DNA of 64,000 nt, taken from contig JACKKF010000006.1 of assembly GCA_020637555.1 (NCBI GenBank), positions 62,001 to 126,000 on the forward strand, read 5' to 3'. The DNA is from Rhodobacter sp. Its GTDB lineage: Bacteria > Pseudomonadota > Alphaproteobacteria > Rhodobacterales > Rhodobacteraceae. Under the pieces are notes generated by a model. That model was not told the DNA's origin and made no database searches. It was given only the letters and a program-made list of their open reading frames with translations. How positions within the stretch are numbered: the stretch's first letter is position 1; each line of letters starts with the position of its first letter. This document shows positions 8,634 to 17,756 of the stretch, in pieces. Made by a program: the position numbers and the translations under genes.

Positions 8634-8954
8634 TTACCCACGCGCGTCCCAGCCGTCATTGGCGATCAGCGCCTTGATCCTGTCTGCGTCGTATTCCGCT
8701 TCCAGGCGGGCGGCCTCGGCGCGGGCGACCTGTTCCTGTTCGCCAGCGACATTGTAGGGGTCGGCTTTGCGCCATTCTGCCAGGTAGGAATCGGTGTCGC
8801 GGGCGCCGACCTTCATCGCGCAGCGGTCGATCGCCTGCTCGAAGCGTTCGGTCAGCTGGATCTTCGCGCCTCGGCGTCCCTTGCCGACGATGACCTGCGC
8901 GGGGATGTCGCGCCAGAATACGATGATGACGGGCTGAAGGGGGGCATCGGTCAT
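8634..8954 (-). CDS. 'Virulence factor' family small protein (C1 operon)
   Basis: A 106-residue soluble protein of the family loosely named virulence factor in Pfam. It begins PVIIVFWRDIPAQVIVG, followed by a basic KGRRGAKIQL patch and a charged C-terminal half ending near ALIANDGW. In Rhodobacterales the gene habitually precedes the divergent MetF gene, as here with a 16-base gap. The name says nothing reliable about function; the context suggests an accessory role in folate/corrinoid methyl transfer. It is the first gene of the operon, and no clear ribosome-binding site is visible beyond a weak GAGAGA. Confidence 0.75.
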   Translation of the reverse strand: MTDAPLQPVIIVFWRDIPAQVIVGKGRRGAKIQLTERFEQAIDRCAMKVGARDTDSYLAEWRKADPYNVAGEQEQVARAEAARLEAEYDADRIKALIANDGWDARG

Positions 8955-9246
8955 GAGATCTCTCGCGCGGTTGGTTCCCGTTTCCTCGCCGGTTTTCCAG
9001 CGCGCGTCCTGCCGATTTCGACCTGTGCGCGCCGGGATGCGACCCCGCCGTCATAACAGGCTGCACCGGGGCGATGCCACCGGGCCCAAGGCGAAAAAAC
9101 TTCACCACCGACATGAGGCGCAGAGCACATGATGCGGGCAGATCCTGCCGCCCGGGGCCATCGACGCAAGGCCGCCCGCCGGTTTCAATCTTGCGCAAAA
9201 TCGGGGGGCGGACTAGGGTATTTGCAACACGAAATGGAGGGCGGCC
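8955..9246. other. Divergent intergenic region
   Basis: The 292 bases separate the C1 operon (minus strand) from the Ppx/GppA gene (plus strand) and must hold both promoters. No convincing operator, riboswitch or small ORF is visible. The only clear signal is GGAGGG just before the ATG at 9247. Confidence 0.4.
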
Positions 9247-10398
9247 ATGACGCCCGAGCGTCCCGCAGGCGCGGCGGCGCATCCGAAATCGTCGAGGCCG
9301 CCCAAGCGCGGGCGGACTCCGGGCGGACCAGAGCCGAAGCGCCAGACTATGCCCTCGGACGGGGGCCTTTATGCTGCCCTCGATCTGGGCACCAATTCCT
9401 GCCGCATGTTGATTGCGCGCCCCAAGGGCGCGCAATTCGAAGTCATCGACAGTTTTTCGCGCGCGGTAGAGCTGGGCACCGGGCTGGAAAGCACCGGACG
9501 CTTGGGGCATGGCCCCATGGCGCGCACCGTTCAGGCCCTGCGCATCTGTCGGCGCAAGCTGGACGACCATTCGGTGCTGCGGATGCGTCTGGTTGCGACC
9601 GAGGCGTGCCGCCGTGCCCGGAATTCGGCGGAATTCATCCGCAAGATCCAGCGGGAAACCGGCCTGCGGCTGGAGATCATCCCGGCCGAGGAAGAGGCGC
9701 GCCTGGCTGTCATCTCGTGTGCGCCGCTGGTCGCGCGGGAAACCGAACAGCTCCTGGTGATCGACATTGGCGGCGGGTCGACCGAACTGGTCTGGCTGGA
9801 CCTGTCCGAGGTTCCGCCGGAAGAACGGCGGGCGTCGATCCTGTCGGTCAAGCTGGGACTGGCGGCGGTGGGCGGACCGCCGCAACGTCCCGGGATGCCG
9901 CGTGTGGTGGACTGGATCAGCGTGCCGCTGGGCGTGGCGACGCTGCGCGAGCAGTTCACCGATGTCGAGGATGACGCGGCCCGCTTCGCCCTGATGAGCT
10001 GGCATTTCGAGGAGCAGTTGCACAGTTTCTCGCCCTATGAGAACCCGGCGCCGCGCGAAGGGTTCCAGATCATCGGCACCTCGGGCACGGTCACGACGGT
10101 GGCGGCGTCCTATCTGGGGCTGAAGCGGTATGATCGCAACAAGGTGGACGGACTGACGATGACCTCGGCCCAGATCGACAAGGTCATTCACGATTATCTG
10201 GCGTTGGGCCCCGAGGGGCGGCGCACCGATCCCCGCATCGGCCGCGAGCGCCACGGGCTGATCATGTCGGGGGCCGCGATCCTGCAGGCCCTGATGCGGG
10301 TCTGGCCCACGGATGTGATGTCGGTGGCCGATCGGGGCCTGCGCGAGGGGTTGCTCTATGCGCAGATGAGCCGCGACGGCGTGCTGGACGGAATGTGA
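9247..10398 (+). CDS. Ppx/GppA family phosphatase
   Basis: A 383-residue ASKHA-fold enzyme that hydrolyses inorganic polyphosphate or pppGpp. ALDLGTNSCRML (about residues 43-54) is the phosphate-1 motif, VATEACRRARN the next conserved segment, and VIDIGGGSTELVW the second phosphate-binding loop. It lacks the C-terminal HD domain of full-length Ppx/GppA, the short form usual in alphaproteobacteria. The first 35 residues are a Pro/Arg/Lys-rich extension; I keep this start because GGAGGG lies just upstream, with Met35 as the alternative. It is followed 10 bases later by rlmE. Polyphosphatase and guanosine pentaphosphatase activity cannot be separated from sequence. Confidence 0.88.
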   Translation: MTPERPAGAAAHPKSSRPPKRGRTPGGPEPKRQTMPSDGGLYAALDLGTNSCRMLIARPKGAQFEVIDSFSRAVELGTGLESTGRLGHGPMARTVQALRICRRKLDDHSVLRMRLVATEACRRARNSAEFIRKIQRETGLRLEIIPAEEEARLAVISCAPLVARETEQLLVIDIGGGSTELVWLDLSEVPPEERRASILSVKLGLAAVGGPPQRPGMPRVVDWISVPLGVATLREQFTDVEDDAARFALMSWHFEEQLHSFSPYENPAPREGFQIIGTSGTVTTVAASYLGLKRYDRNKVDGLTMTSAQIDKVIHDYLALGPEGRRTDPRIGRERHGLIMSGAAILQALMRVWPTDVMSVADRGLREGLLYAQMSRDGVLDGM

Positions 10399-10408
10399 AG
10401 GAAGACGG

Positions 10409-11155
10409 ATGGCAAACCCGCCAGGAAAGAACACCTCGGGGCGCGGTCAGCGTGACCTCAAGGTCAAGGTCAAGACAGCCAAGGGGCGCAAGCTCAGCTC
10501 GACCCGATGGCTTGAGCGGCAGTTGAACGACCCCTATGTGGCCCGCGCCCGGCGCGAAGGGTTCCGGGGGCGCGCGGCGTTCAAGATCGTGGAACTGGAC
10601 GACAAGTTCCGCTTTCTGGTTCCCGGTGCCCGGGTTGTCGATCTGGGCTGCGCGCCGGGTGGCTGGCTGCAGGTCGCCGTGGACCGGGTGAATGCGCTGG
10701 GCACCAAGTCGGGCAAGCGCAAGGGCACCGTGCTGGGCGTGGACCTGCAGGAGGTCGAACCCCTGGCCGGCGCCGAGGCGCATGTGCTGGACTTCATGGC
10801 CGACGGTGCCGACGACCAGGTCAAGGCCTGGTTGGGCGGGCAGGCGGATGTGGTGATGTCGGACATGGCGGCCGCGTCCTCGGGGCACAAGCAGACCGAT
10901 CACCTGCGCATCATGGCGCTGTGCGAACATGCGGCCTGGTTCGCGTTTGACGTGCTGGCCCCGGGGGGGGCGTTCGTGGCCAAGGTGCTTGCGGGTGGCG
11001 CCGAGGGCGACCTGCAGCATTTGCTGAAGCAACGATTTGCCAAGGTGCACAACGTGAAGCCGCCTGCCTCGCGGTCCGATTCGTCGGAAAAATACGTTGT
11101 CGCCATGGGGTTCCGGGGCACACCCGAACCCGGCCAGGACGATGACGGGCTATGA
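10409..11155 (+). CDS. rlmE: 23S rRNA (uridine2552-2'-O)-methyltransferase RlmE/FtsJ
   Basis: SAM-dependent methyltransferase that modifies U2552 in the ribosomal A-loop late in 50S assembly. The SAM motif VVDLGCAPGGW is near residue 75. The K-D-K-E tetrad of 2'-O-methyltransferases is traceable in RAAFKIVE, VMSDMA, FVAKVL and SSEKYVV. At 248 residues it is longer than E. coli RlmE because of a basic N-terminal extension typical of alphaproteobacteria. GGAAG precedes the ATG. It is cotranscribed with the Ppx/GppA gene and overlaps the next gene by 14 bases. Confidence 0.95.
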   Translation: MANPPGKNTSGRGQRDLKVKVKTAKGRKLSSTRWLERQLNDPYVARARREGFRGRAAFKIVELDDKFRFLVPGARVVDLGCAPGGWLQVAVDRVNALGTKSGKRKGTVLGVDLQEVEPLAGAEAHVLDFMADGADDQVKAWLGGQADVVMSDMAAASSGHKQTDHLRIMALCEHAAWFAFDVLAPGGAFVAKVLAGGAEGDLQHLLKQRFAKVHNVKPPASRSDSSEKYVVAMGFRGTPEPGQDDDGL

Positions 11156-11867
11156 CCCCCTCAACACGCTGAAGCCGGTCGCGGCGGATCTGTGGATCGT
11201 CGACGGTCCGGTGATCCGGTTTTACGGGATGCCCTTTCCGACCCGGATGACCGTGGTGCGGCTGGCCACAGGCGACCTGTGGCTGCATTCCCCCATAGCG
11301 CCGGACCCGGCCTTGGTCGCCGCGCTGGCCGGGCTGGGCCCGGTCCGTCATCTGGTTGCACCGAACTGGATCCATTATGCGTTCCTGCCGGCCTGGCAGG
11401 CACGGGTGCCGGGGGCGCTGACCTGGGCGGCGCCGGGCGTCGAGGACAGGGCGGCGTCGCGCGGGGTTGCGCTCAGGATCGACCGAAACCTGCCGGACGC
11501 ACAGGCCGACTGGGGCGGGGCCATCGATCACGCGCTGATTGCGGGCAGTGACCTGCACCGCGAGATCGCCTTTTTTCACCGGCCCAGCCGCAGCCTGATC
11601 CTGACGGATCTGATCGAGAACTTCGAGCGGCGCGCGGTTCCGCCGTGGATGCTGCCGTTCCTGATGCTGGCGGGCAACCTGGATCCTGACGGCAAGGCGC
11701 CGGTGGACATGCGTCTGAGTTTTCGCAAAGGACGGGCGGCGCTGCGCGATTCGATCGCGACGATGCGCGGCTGGAACCCCGCGCGGATCCTGCTGGCGCA
11801 CGGGCGCTGGTATCCCGAAAACGGCGCAGCCGAGCTTGAGCGCGCCTTTCGCTGGGCACTGCGGTGA
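11142..11867 (+). CDS. DUF4336 domain-containing protein
   Basis: A 241-residue protein of the DUF4336 family, distantly related to metallo-beta-lactamase-fold hydrolases. Family traits are an early DLWIVDGPVIRFYGMPFPTRMTV segment (split here only by description), then HLVAPNWIHYAFLPAWQ near residue 75, a late ILTDLIENFE and a final ILLAHGRWY. Some metal-ligand positions of true metallo-beta-lactamases appear to be missing, so activity is uncertain. The ATG at 11142 lies inside the rlmE 3' end (14-base overlap) with AGGAC upstream, indicating coupling. No signal peptide is present. Confidence 0.8.
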   Translation: MTGYDPLNTLKPVAADLWIVDGPVIRFYGMPFPTRMTVVRLATGDLWLHSPIAPDPALVAALAGLGPVRHLVAPNWIHYAFLPAWQARVPGALTWAAPGVEDRAASRGVALRIDRNLPDAQADWGGAIDHALIAGSDLHREIAFFHRPSRSLILTDLIENFERRAVPPWMLPFLMLAGNLDPDGKAPVDMRLSFRKGRAALRDSIATMRGWNPARILLAHGRWYPENGAAELERAFRWALR

Positions 11868-11982
11868 GCGCGCGCAACGCGCGCTGACCTCAAGCCCGGT
11901 TAAACCGGTCTTGTTACCCCCTGTGACCGCAGGGCCGCCCGGTGCGCGGCCATCCAGATGCGTCTCAACACAGGGGTCTGAC

Positions 11983-14274
11983 ATGAACAAGGCAGTGACC
12001 GAGGGGCTGATCCTGATGCCTCCGCCCTTCTCCGACGGGTTGACCGTCTGGTCCAGCGGTGACGGCACCCCCGGCGCGCCGACCTATGACGGCGCGGCGA
12101 ATGCGGCCTTCGTGCCCTCGGACCCGGATTTCGAAGGGTGCCTGGAATTGCTGAAGACCGCGTCCACGCAGAAACTGCGCTGGATGGGCAACACCCCGAT
12201 CCTGAGCGGGTGCTACCTGCGCGTGACCGCGCGCGTCAAGGCCATGTCCGGCGCCCTGCCGACCGTGCGCATTGCGGGCTTCGCCGCCACGGCTGCCGAG
12301 GCTGCGGTGCCGGGGGTCACGGTGACGGGGCCGGCGGTGCCGCTGACCGGCTATGGCGAAACGGTCGAAGTCAGCGCGATCATCGCCACCGCACAGCGCA
12401 CGGGTGTCGATATGGTCTGGTCCGGGGTGCACCACGGCCATCTGGGGCTGGACCTGACCGGCCCGAATGGCGGTGTCGTCCGGATCGATGACGTGACGAT
12501 CGAGGATGTCACCGGGTTCTGGCTGCGCGATCTGATGGACTGGGTCGATGTGCGCGACTACGGCGCGGTCGGCAACGGGGTCGCGGATGACCATGCCGCG
12601 TTTGTGGCGGCCTCTGCCGACGCCGTCGCCACCGGGCGCTCGCTGCTGGTGTCGGACGGGGTGTTCTACATCGGCCAGACCCTGACGATCGAGGCCCCGG
12701 TGCGCTTTCAGGGCACGCTGGCGATGCCCGACGCCGCCCGGCTGCAACTGACGAAGAACTTCGACTATCGGACCTATGCGGCGGCCTTTGCGTCCGAAGG
12801 CCTGGCACTGCGCAAGGGCCTGCAGGCGCTGTTCTGGTATACCGACCACGACACGTTCGACCTGTGCGGGCGCCGGATCATTCTGGACGCCCCGATCGAT
12901 CTGGCCGCGACGACGGGGCTGACCTATTTCGCGATCCGCCGCGTGCTGAAAAACGGCCTGATCGAGGCCAACGACACCAACGCCTGGAACACGGTCACGG
13001 TCACCTCGCAGGCGACCTATTCGACCAGCCAGCCCGCGTTCCTGACCGGCGTGACAAACGTCGCGAACATCCCGGTCGGGGCACGGGTGTCGGGCAGCGG
13101 CGTCGGGCGCGAGGTCTACGTCAAGGCGCGCAACATCTCGGCCCAGACGCTGACCCTCAGTCAACAGTTGCATGGCGCGGCGGGAACGCAGATCTACACG
13201 TTCGAGCGGTTTCAATATGTGCTGGACATGTCGGGTTTCGGCGTGCTGGAGCGGTTCGAGATCGACAGCGTCGAATTCCAGTGCAAGAACCTGTGCAGCG
13301 CGCTGAACCTGTCCACCGAAGGCCCCATCTTCACGCTGCGCAACTGCACGTTCAACCGGCCCAAGGACAAGGCGATCACCTCGATCGGGCGCGGGTGTCA
13401 GGGGATGCTGGTGGACAACTGCCTGTTCATGTCGGGCGAGTCGGCCGTGCGATCCCAGGACCGGGTGACGGTGGCCCTGAACGTCAACGCCAATGACGTG
13501 AAACTGCGCAACAACCTGGTTCAGCGGTTCGGAAAATTCGCGGTGATGTCGGGCACCTATCACCTGATCGAGGGCAATCACTTCTACCACGGCGACAACG
13601 AGATGAACGCCGTGCGTCAGCCCGGTCTGGTTCTGACCTATCCCAACAGCATCAGCACGATCACCGGCAACTATATCGACAACAGCTTCATCGAGTTGAC
13701 GAACGAACACGATGCCACGCCGAACTGGGGGGGCGAGTTCACCTTTGGCGGTCTCAGCGTCACCAACAACGTGTTCCTTGTGTCGAACGTGATCTCCAGC
13801 TTCCGGTTCCTGACGGTCAAGCCCTATGGAACCGGCCATTACCTGCAGGGGTTGATCGTGACGGGAAACGTGTTCCGCACCGTGAATGCGACCCCCGCGC
13901 GCCCCGAGGGGGTGGATACCAGCTACGCGGACCTCGACTATTCGCGGTTTCGCAACGTGGTCTGGCAGAACAACACCTACAACGGAATTCCCGGCCAGAC
14001 CGAAAGTCCGCTGGTGTTGCGCCACGATCAGGGTTCGGCCAATGCCACATGGACGGTGTCGACCGGTGGCAAGCTGCCGTTTTCGGGCTGGGCGCGCACG
14101 GTCAGCGGGCTGGTGATGGAGGGGGCGGCCACGGATGCCGGCACCACGGTGCGCACGTCGTTCCCCTATGTGACGGTTCAGCAGGGGGCGAACAGCGATG
14201 ATGTCAGGCTGATCTGGCCCAGCCCGACGCGGGGCCGCGCCGTGGTCACGGTGCGCGTCGACAATCCGATCTGA
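11983..14274 (+). CDS. Large right-handed beta-helix protein (pectate-lyase/GH28-like)
   Basis: A 763-residue protein. Residues 1-170 form a beta-rich, possibly carbohydrate-binding domain (LRVTARVKAMSG). A pectate-lyase superfamily signature, VDVRDYGAVGNGVADDHAAF, occupies residues 188-207. Beyond it run many asparagine-rich parallel beta-helix rungs (LRNCTFN, VDNCLFM, ITGNYID, VTNNVFL). The start has AGGGG upstream and follows a 115-base gap. There is no signal peptide or membrane anchor, unusual for a polysaccharide-acting protein; export by another route or a phage-tail-like origin are alternatives. The catalytic residues of GH28 or PL families cannot be assigned confidently. The family recurs in Rhodobacterales. 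Confidence 0.72.
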   Translation: MNKAVTEGLILMPPPFSDGLTVWSSGDGTPGAPTYDGAANAAFVPSDPDFEGCLELLKTASTQKLRWMGNTPILSGCYLRVTARVKAMSGALPTVRIAGFAATAAEAAVPGVTVTGPAVPLTGYGETVEVSAIIATAQRTGVDMVWSGVHHGHLGLDLTGPNGGVVRIDDVTIEDVTGFWLRDLMDWVDVRDYGAVGNGVADDHAAFVAASADAVATGRSLLVSDGVFYIGQTLTIEAPVRFQGTLAMPDAARLQLTKNFDYRTYAAAFASEGLALRKGLQALFWYTDHDTFDLCGRRIILDAPIDLAATTGLTYFAIRRVLKNGLIEANDTNAWNTVTVTSQATYSTSQPAFLTGVTNVANIPVGARVSGSGVGREVYVKARNISAQTLTLSQQLHGAAGTQIYTFERFQYVLDMSGFGVLERFEIDSVEFQCKNLCSALNLSTEGPIFTLRNCTFNRPKDKAITSIGRGCQGMLVDNCLFMSGESAVRSQDRVTVALNVNANDVKLRNNLVQRFGKFAVMSGTYHLIEGNHFYHGDNEMNAVRQPGLVLTYPNSISTITGNYIDNSFIELTNEHDATPNWGGEFTFGGLSVTNNVFLVSNVISSFRFLTVKPYGTGHYLQGLIVTGNVFRTVNATPARPEGVDTSYADLDYSRFRNVVWQNNTYNGIPGQTESPLVLRHDQGSANATWTVSTGGKLPFSGWARTVSGLVMEGAATDAGTTVRTSFPYVTVQQGANSDDVRLIWPSPTRGRAVVTVRVDNPI

Positions 14275-14733
14275 CCGACCCCGGACAAGGGATCGGAAAC
14301 GCGCCTGCAGCGGTGGGCGAGGGGCGGTGCCACACGGTGCCGCCCTTGTTTCGTTAGCGGTCGCGCGTTGATTCGTCCGCGAGGCGAGGGAGGCGACACG
14401 ATCTGCCGCGTGATGCCGCCGGTCCCGGCGCGATCCGCGCGTTGCCGTGTCGCGTCATCGCTGTGCCCGCTCTTCGGGGTGTGACGTTGCGTCAGGGCGT
14501 TGACTTGTGGCGCCGGGGCAGGGGGCTGAAAACCTTGGCGGAATTGTGGCAACCGAGAAAAGGATTTACAGATTGCGATAATTTTCCGTCAAGAAATTTA
14601 CAAAAAACTCGTTATTAAAAAAAGAGTTACCTAAAAATTGACCGATAGGATATACTGGCGCCGGATGGAGGATCGGTAACGCCGTGCCCGGCAAGGGGTC
14701 GCGGTTTGCGTGCCGGATACTGGAGGAGTGTTC
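14275..14733. other. Intergenic region with acs promoter and AT-rich island
   Basis: 459 bases without a gene. The first part holds the terminator at 14322-14352. The middle is GC-rich and featureless to me. Bases 14560-14660 are strikingly AT-rich, with several A and T runs, in an otherwise very GC-rich window. A TATACT near 14651 could be the -10 of acs, with only a weak TTACCT at -35 spacing. The end carries the acs ribosome-binding site GGAGGAG at 14722-14728. The AT island is a plausible site for an activator or nucleoid protein at acs. Confidence 0.5.
14322..14352 (+). terminator. Probable intrinsic terminator after the beta-helix gene
   Basis: GGGCGG at 14322 pairs with CCGCCC at 14340-14345, with additional inner CAC/GTG pairing, and is followed by TTGTTT. 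It lies about 48 bases after the stop codon. Confidence 0.6.
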
Positions 14734-16698
<1,965 letters not shown>

Positions 16699-16702
16699 GC
16701 GG

Positions 16703-17383
16703 ATGGAACAGACGATGACCCGTGCGGCCGTTCTGATCCTTCTGGGCCCCCCCGGTGCGGGCAAGGGCACCCAGGCCCGCATGCTGGAAGAGCGGTTCGG
16801 CCTGGTGCAGTTGTCCACCGGCGACCTGCTGCGCGCCGCCGTTGCCCAGGGCACGCCCGCCGGACTGGCGGCCAAGGCGGTGATGGACGCCGGCGGTCTG
16901 GTGTCCGACGACATCGTGCTGGCGATCCTGAAGGATCGGATGGCCGCCCCGGATACGGCCCGGGGCGTGATCCTGGACGGTTTCCCGCGCACCCCCGGAC
17001 AGGCCGAGGCGCTGGACGCGCTTCTGGCCGGACAGGGGCAGCGCATCGATGCCGCGATCTCGCTCGATGTCGATGACGCGCAGATGGTGGCCCGGGTTTC
17101 GGGCCGCTACACCTGCGCCGACTGCGGCGAGGGGTATCACGACCAGTTCAAGCAGCCGGCCAGCGCCGGCACTTGTGACAAATGTGGCGGAACGGCCTTC
17201 AAGCGCCGCGCCGACGACAATGCCGAGACCGTGGGGGCCAGGCTGACGGCCTACCACGCTCAGACGGCGCCGCTGATCGCCTATTACGACGGTCGGGGCG
17301 TGCTGCGGCGGGTGGATGGCATGGCTGCCATCGACGCGATCGCGGACGACCTCGGGTCCATCGTGCATGAGGTGACAGCGTAA
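16703..17383 (+). CDS. adk: Adenylate kinase, long zinc-type LID form
   Basis: Catalyses ATP + AMP to 2 ADP. The P-loop LLGPPGAGKGTQ is near residue 12, followed by LSTGDLLRA, GFPRTPGQAEAL, and a long LID with a zinc-type CADC...CDKC tetracysteine arrangement, then RADDNAETV. At 226 residues it is a full-length enzyme. It starts four bases after the acs stop; Met5 (16715) is an alternative start. Cotranscription with acs makes sense because Acs produces AMP that only adenylate kinase returns to the ADP/ATP pool. A ribosomal-operon adk is expected elsewhere in the genome, so this may be a second, dedicated copy (inference). Confidence 0.95.
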   Translation: MEQTMTRAAVLILLGPPGAGKGTQARMLEERFGLVQLSTGDLLRAAVAQGTPAGLAAKAVMDAGGLVSDDIVLAILKDRMAAPDTARGVILDGFPRTPGQAEALDALLAGQGQRIDAAISLDVDDAQMVARVSGRYTCADCGEGYHDQFKQPASAGTCDKCGGTAFKRRADDNAETVGARLTAYHAQTAPLIAYYDGRGVLRRVDGMAAIDAIADDLGSIVHEVTA

Positions 17384-17418
17384 CGACACCGCCCCGGGGA
17401 AACCCCGGGGCGGTGTCG
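17384..17418 (+). terminator. Perfect 16-bp stem-loop immediately after adk
   Basis: Two 16-base GC-rich arms (17384-17399 and 17403-17418) pair perfectly around an AAA loop, starting at the base after the adk stop. There is no following T-run, so it may stall or protect mRNA ends rather than act as a classic terminator. Confidence 0.65.
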
Positions 17419-17482
17419 GACCATGAAAGGCAGGCATCCCGCGCACGGGGTGTCCGCAGTGGAGGAAAACCGGGAGGACACA

Positions 17483-17740
17483 ATGTCTGACAAATCGGCC
17501 AGCGCATACTGGGCGGCGAACATCCGGCTGATCACGATCTGTCTCGTGATCTGGGCGCTCGTCTCCTTCGGCTTCGGCATCATTCTTCGCCCGCTTCTGT
17601 CGGGTATTCCCGTCGGGGGCACGGATCTGGGCTTCTGGTTCGCCCAGCAGGGTTCGATCCTGACCTTCCTGGTCCTGATCTTCTTCTATGCCGCGCGCAT
17701 GAACAAGATCGACCGGGAATTCGGCGTCGACGAACAATAA
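17483..17740 (+). CDS. DUF4212 small membrane protein (symporter partner)
   Basis: An 85-residue inner-membrane protein with two transmembrane helices (about residues 14-36 and 50-70) and a short charged tail ending EFGVDEQ. DUF4212 proteins are almost always encoded just before a sodium:solute symporter of the VC2705 type, as here with a 16-base gap, and are thought to be its small subunit. GGGAGG precedes the ATG at 17483. The hairpin after adk separates it from acs-adk, so the symporter pair may have its own promoter or be transcribed by readthrough. Confidence 0.9.
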   Translation: MSDKSASAYWAANIRLITICLVIWALVSFGFGIILRPLLSGIPVGGTDLGFWFAQQGSILTFLVLIFFYAARMNKIDREFGVDEQ

Positions 17741-17756
17741 CGGGAGCGCGGGACAG

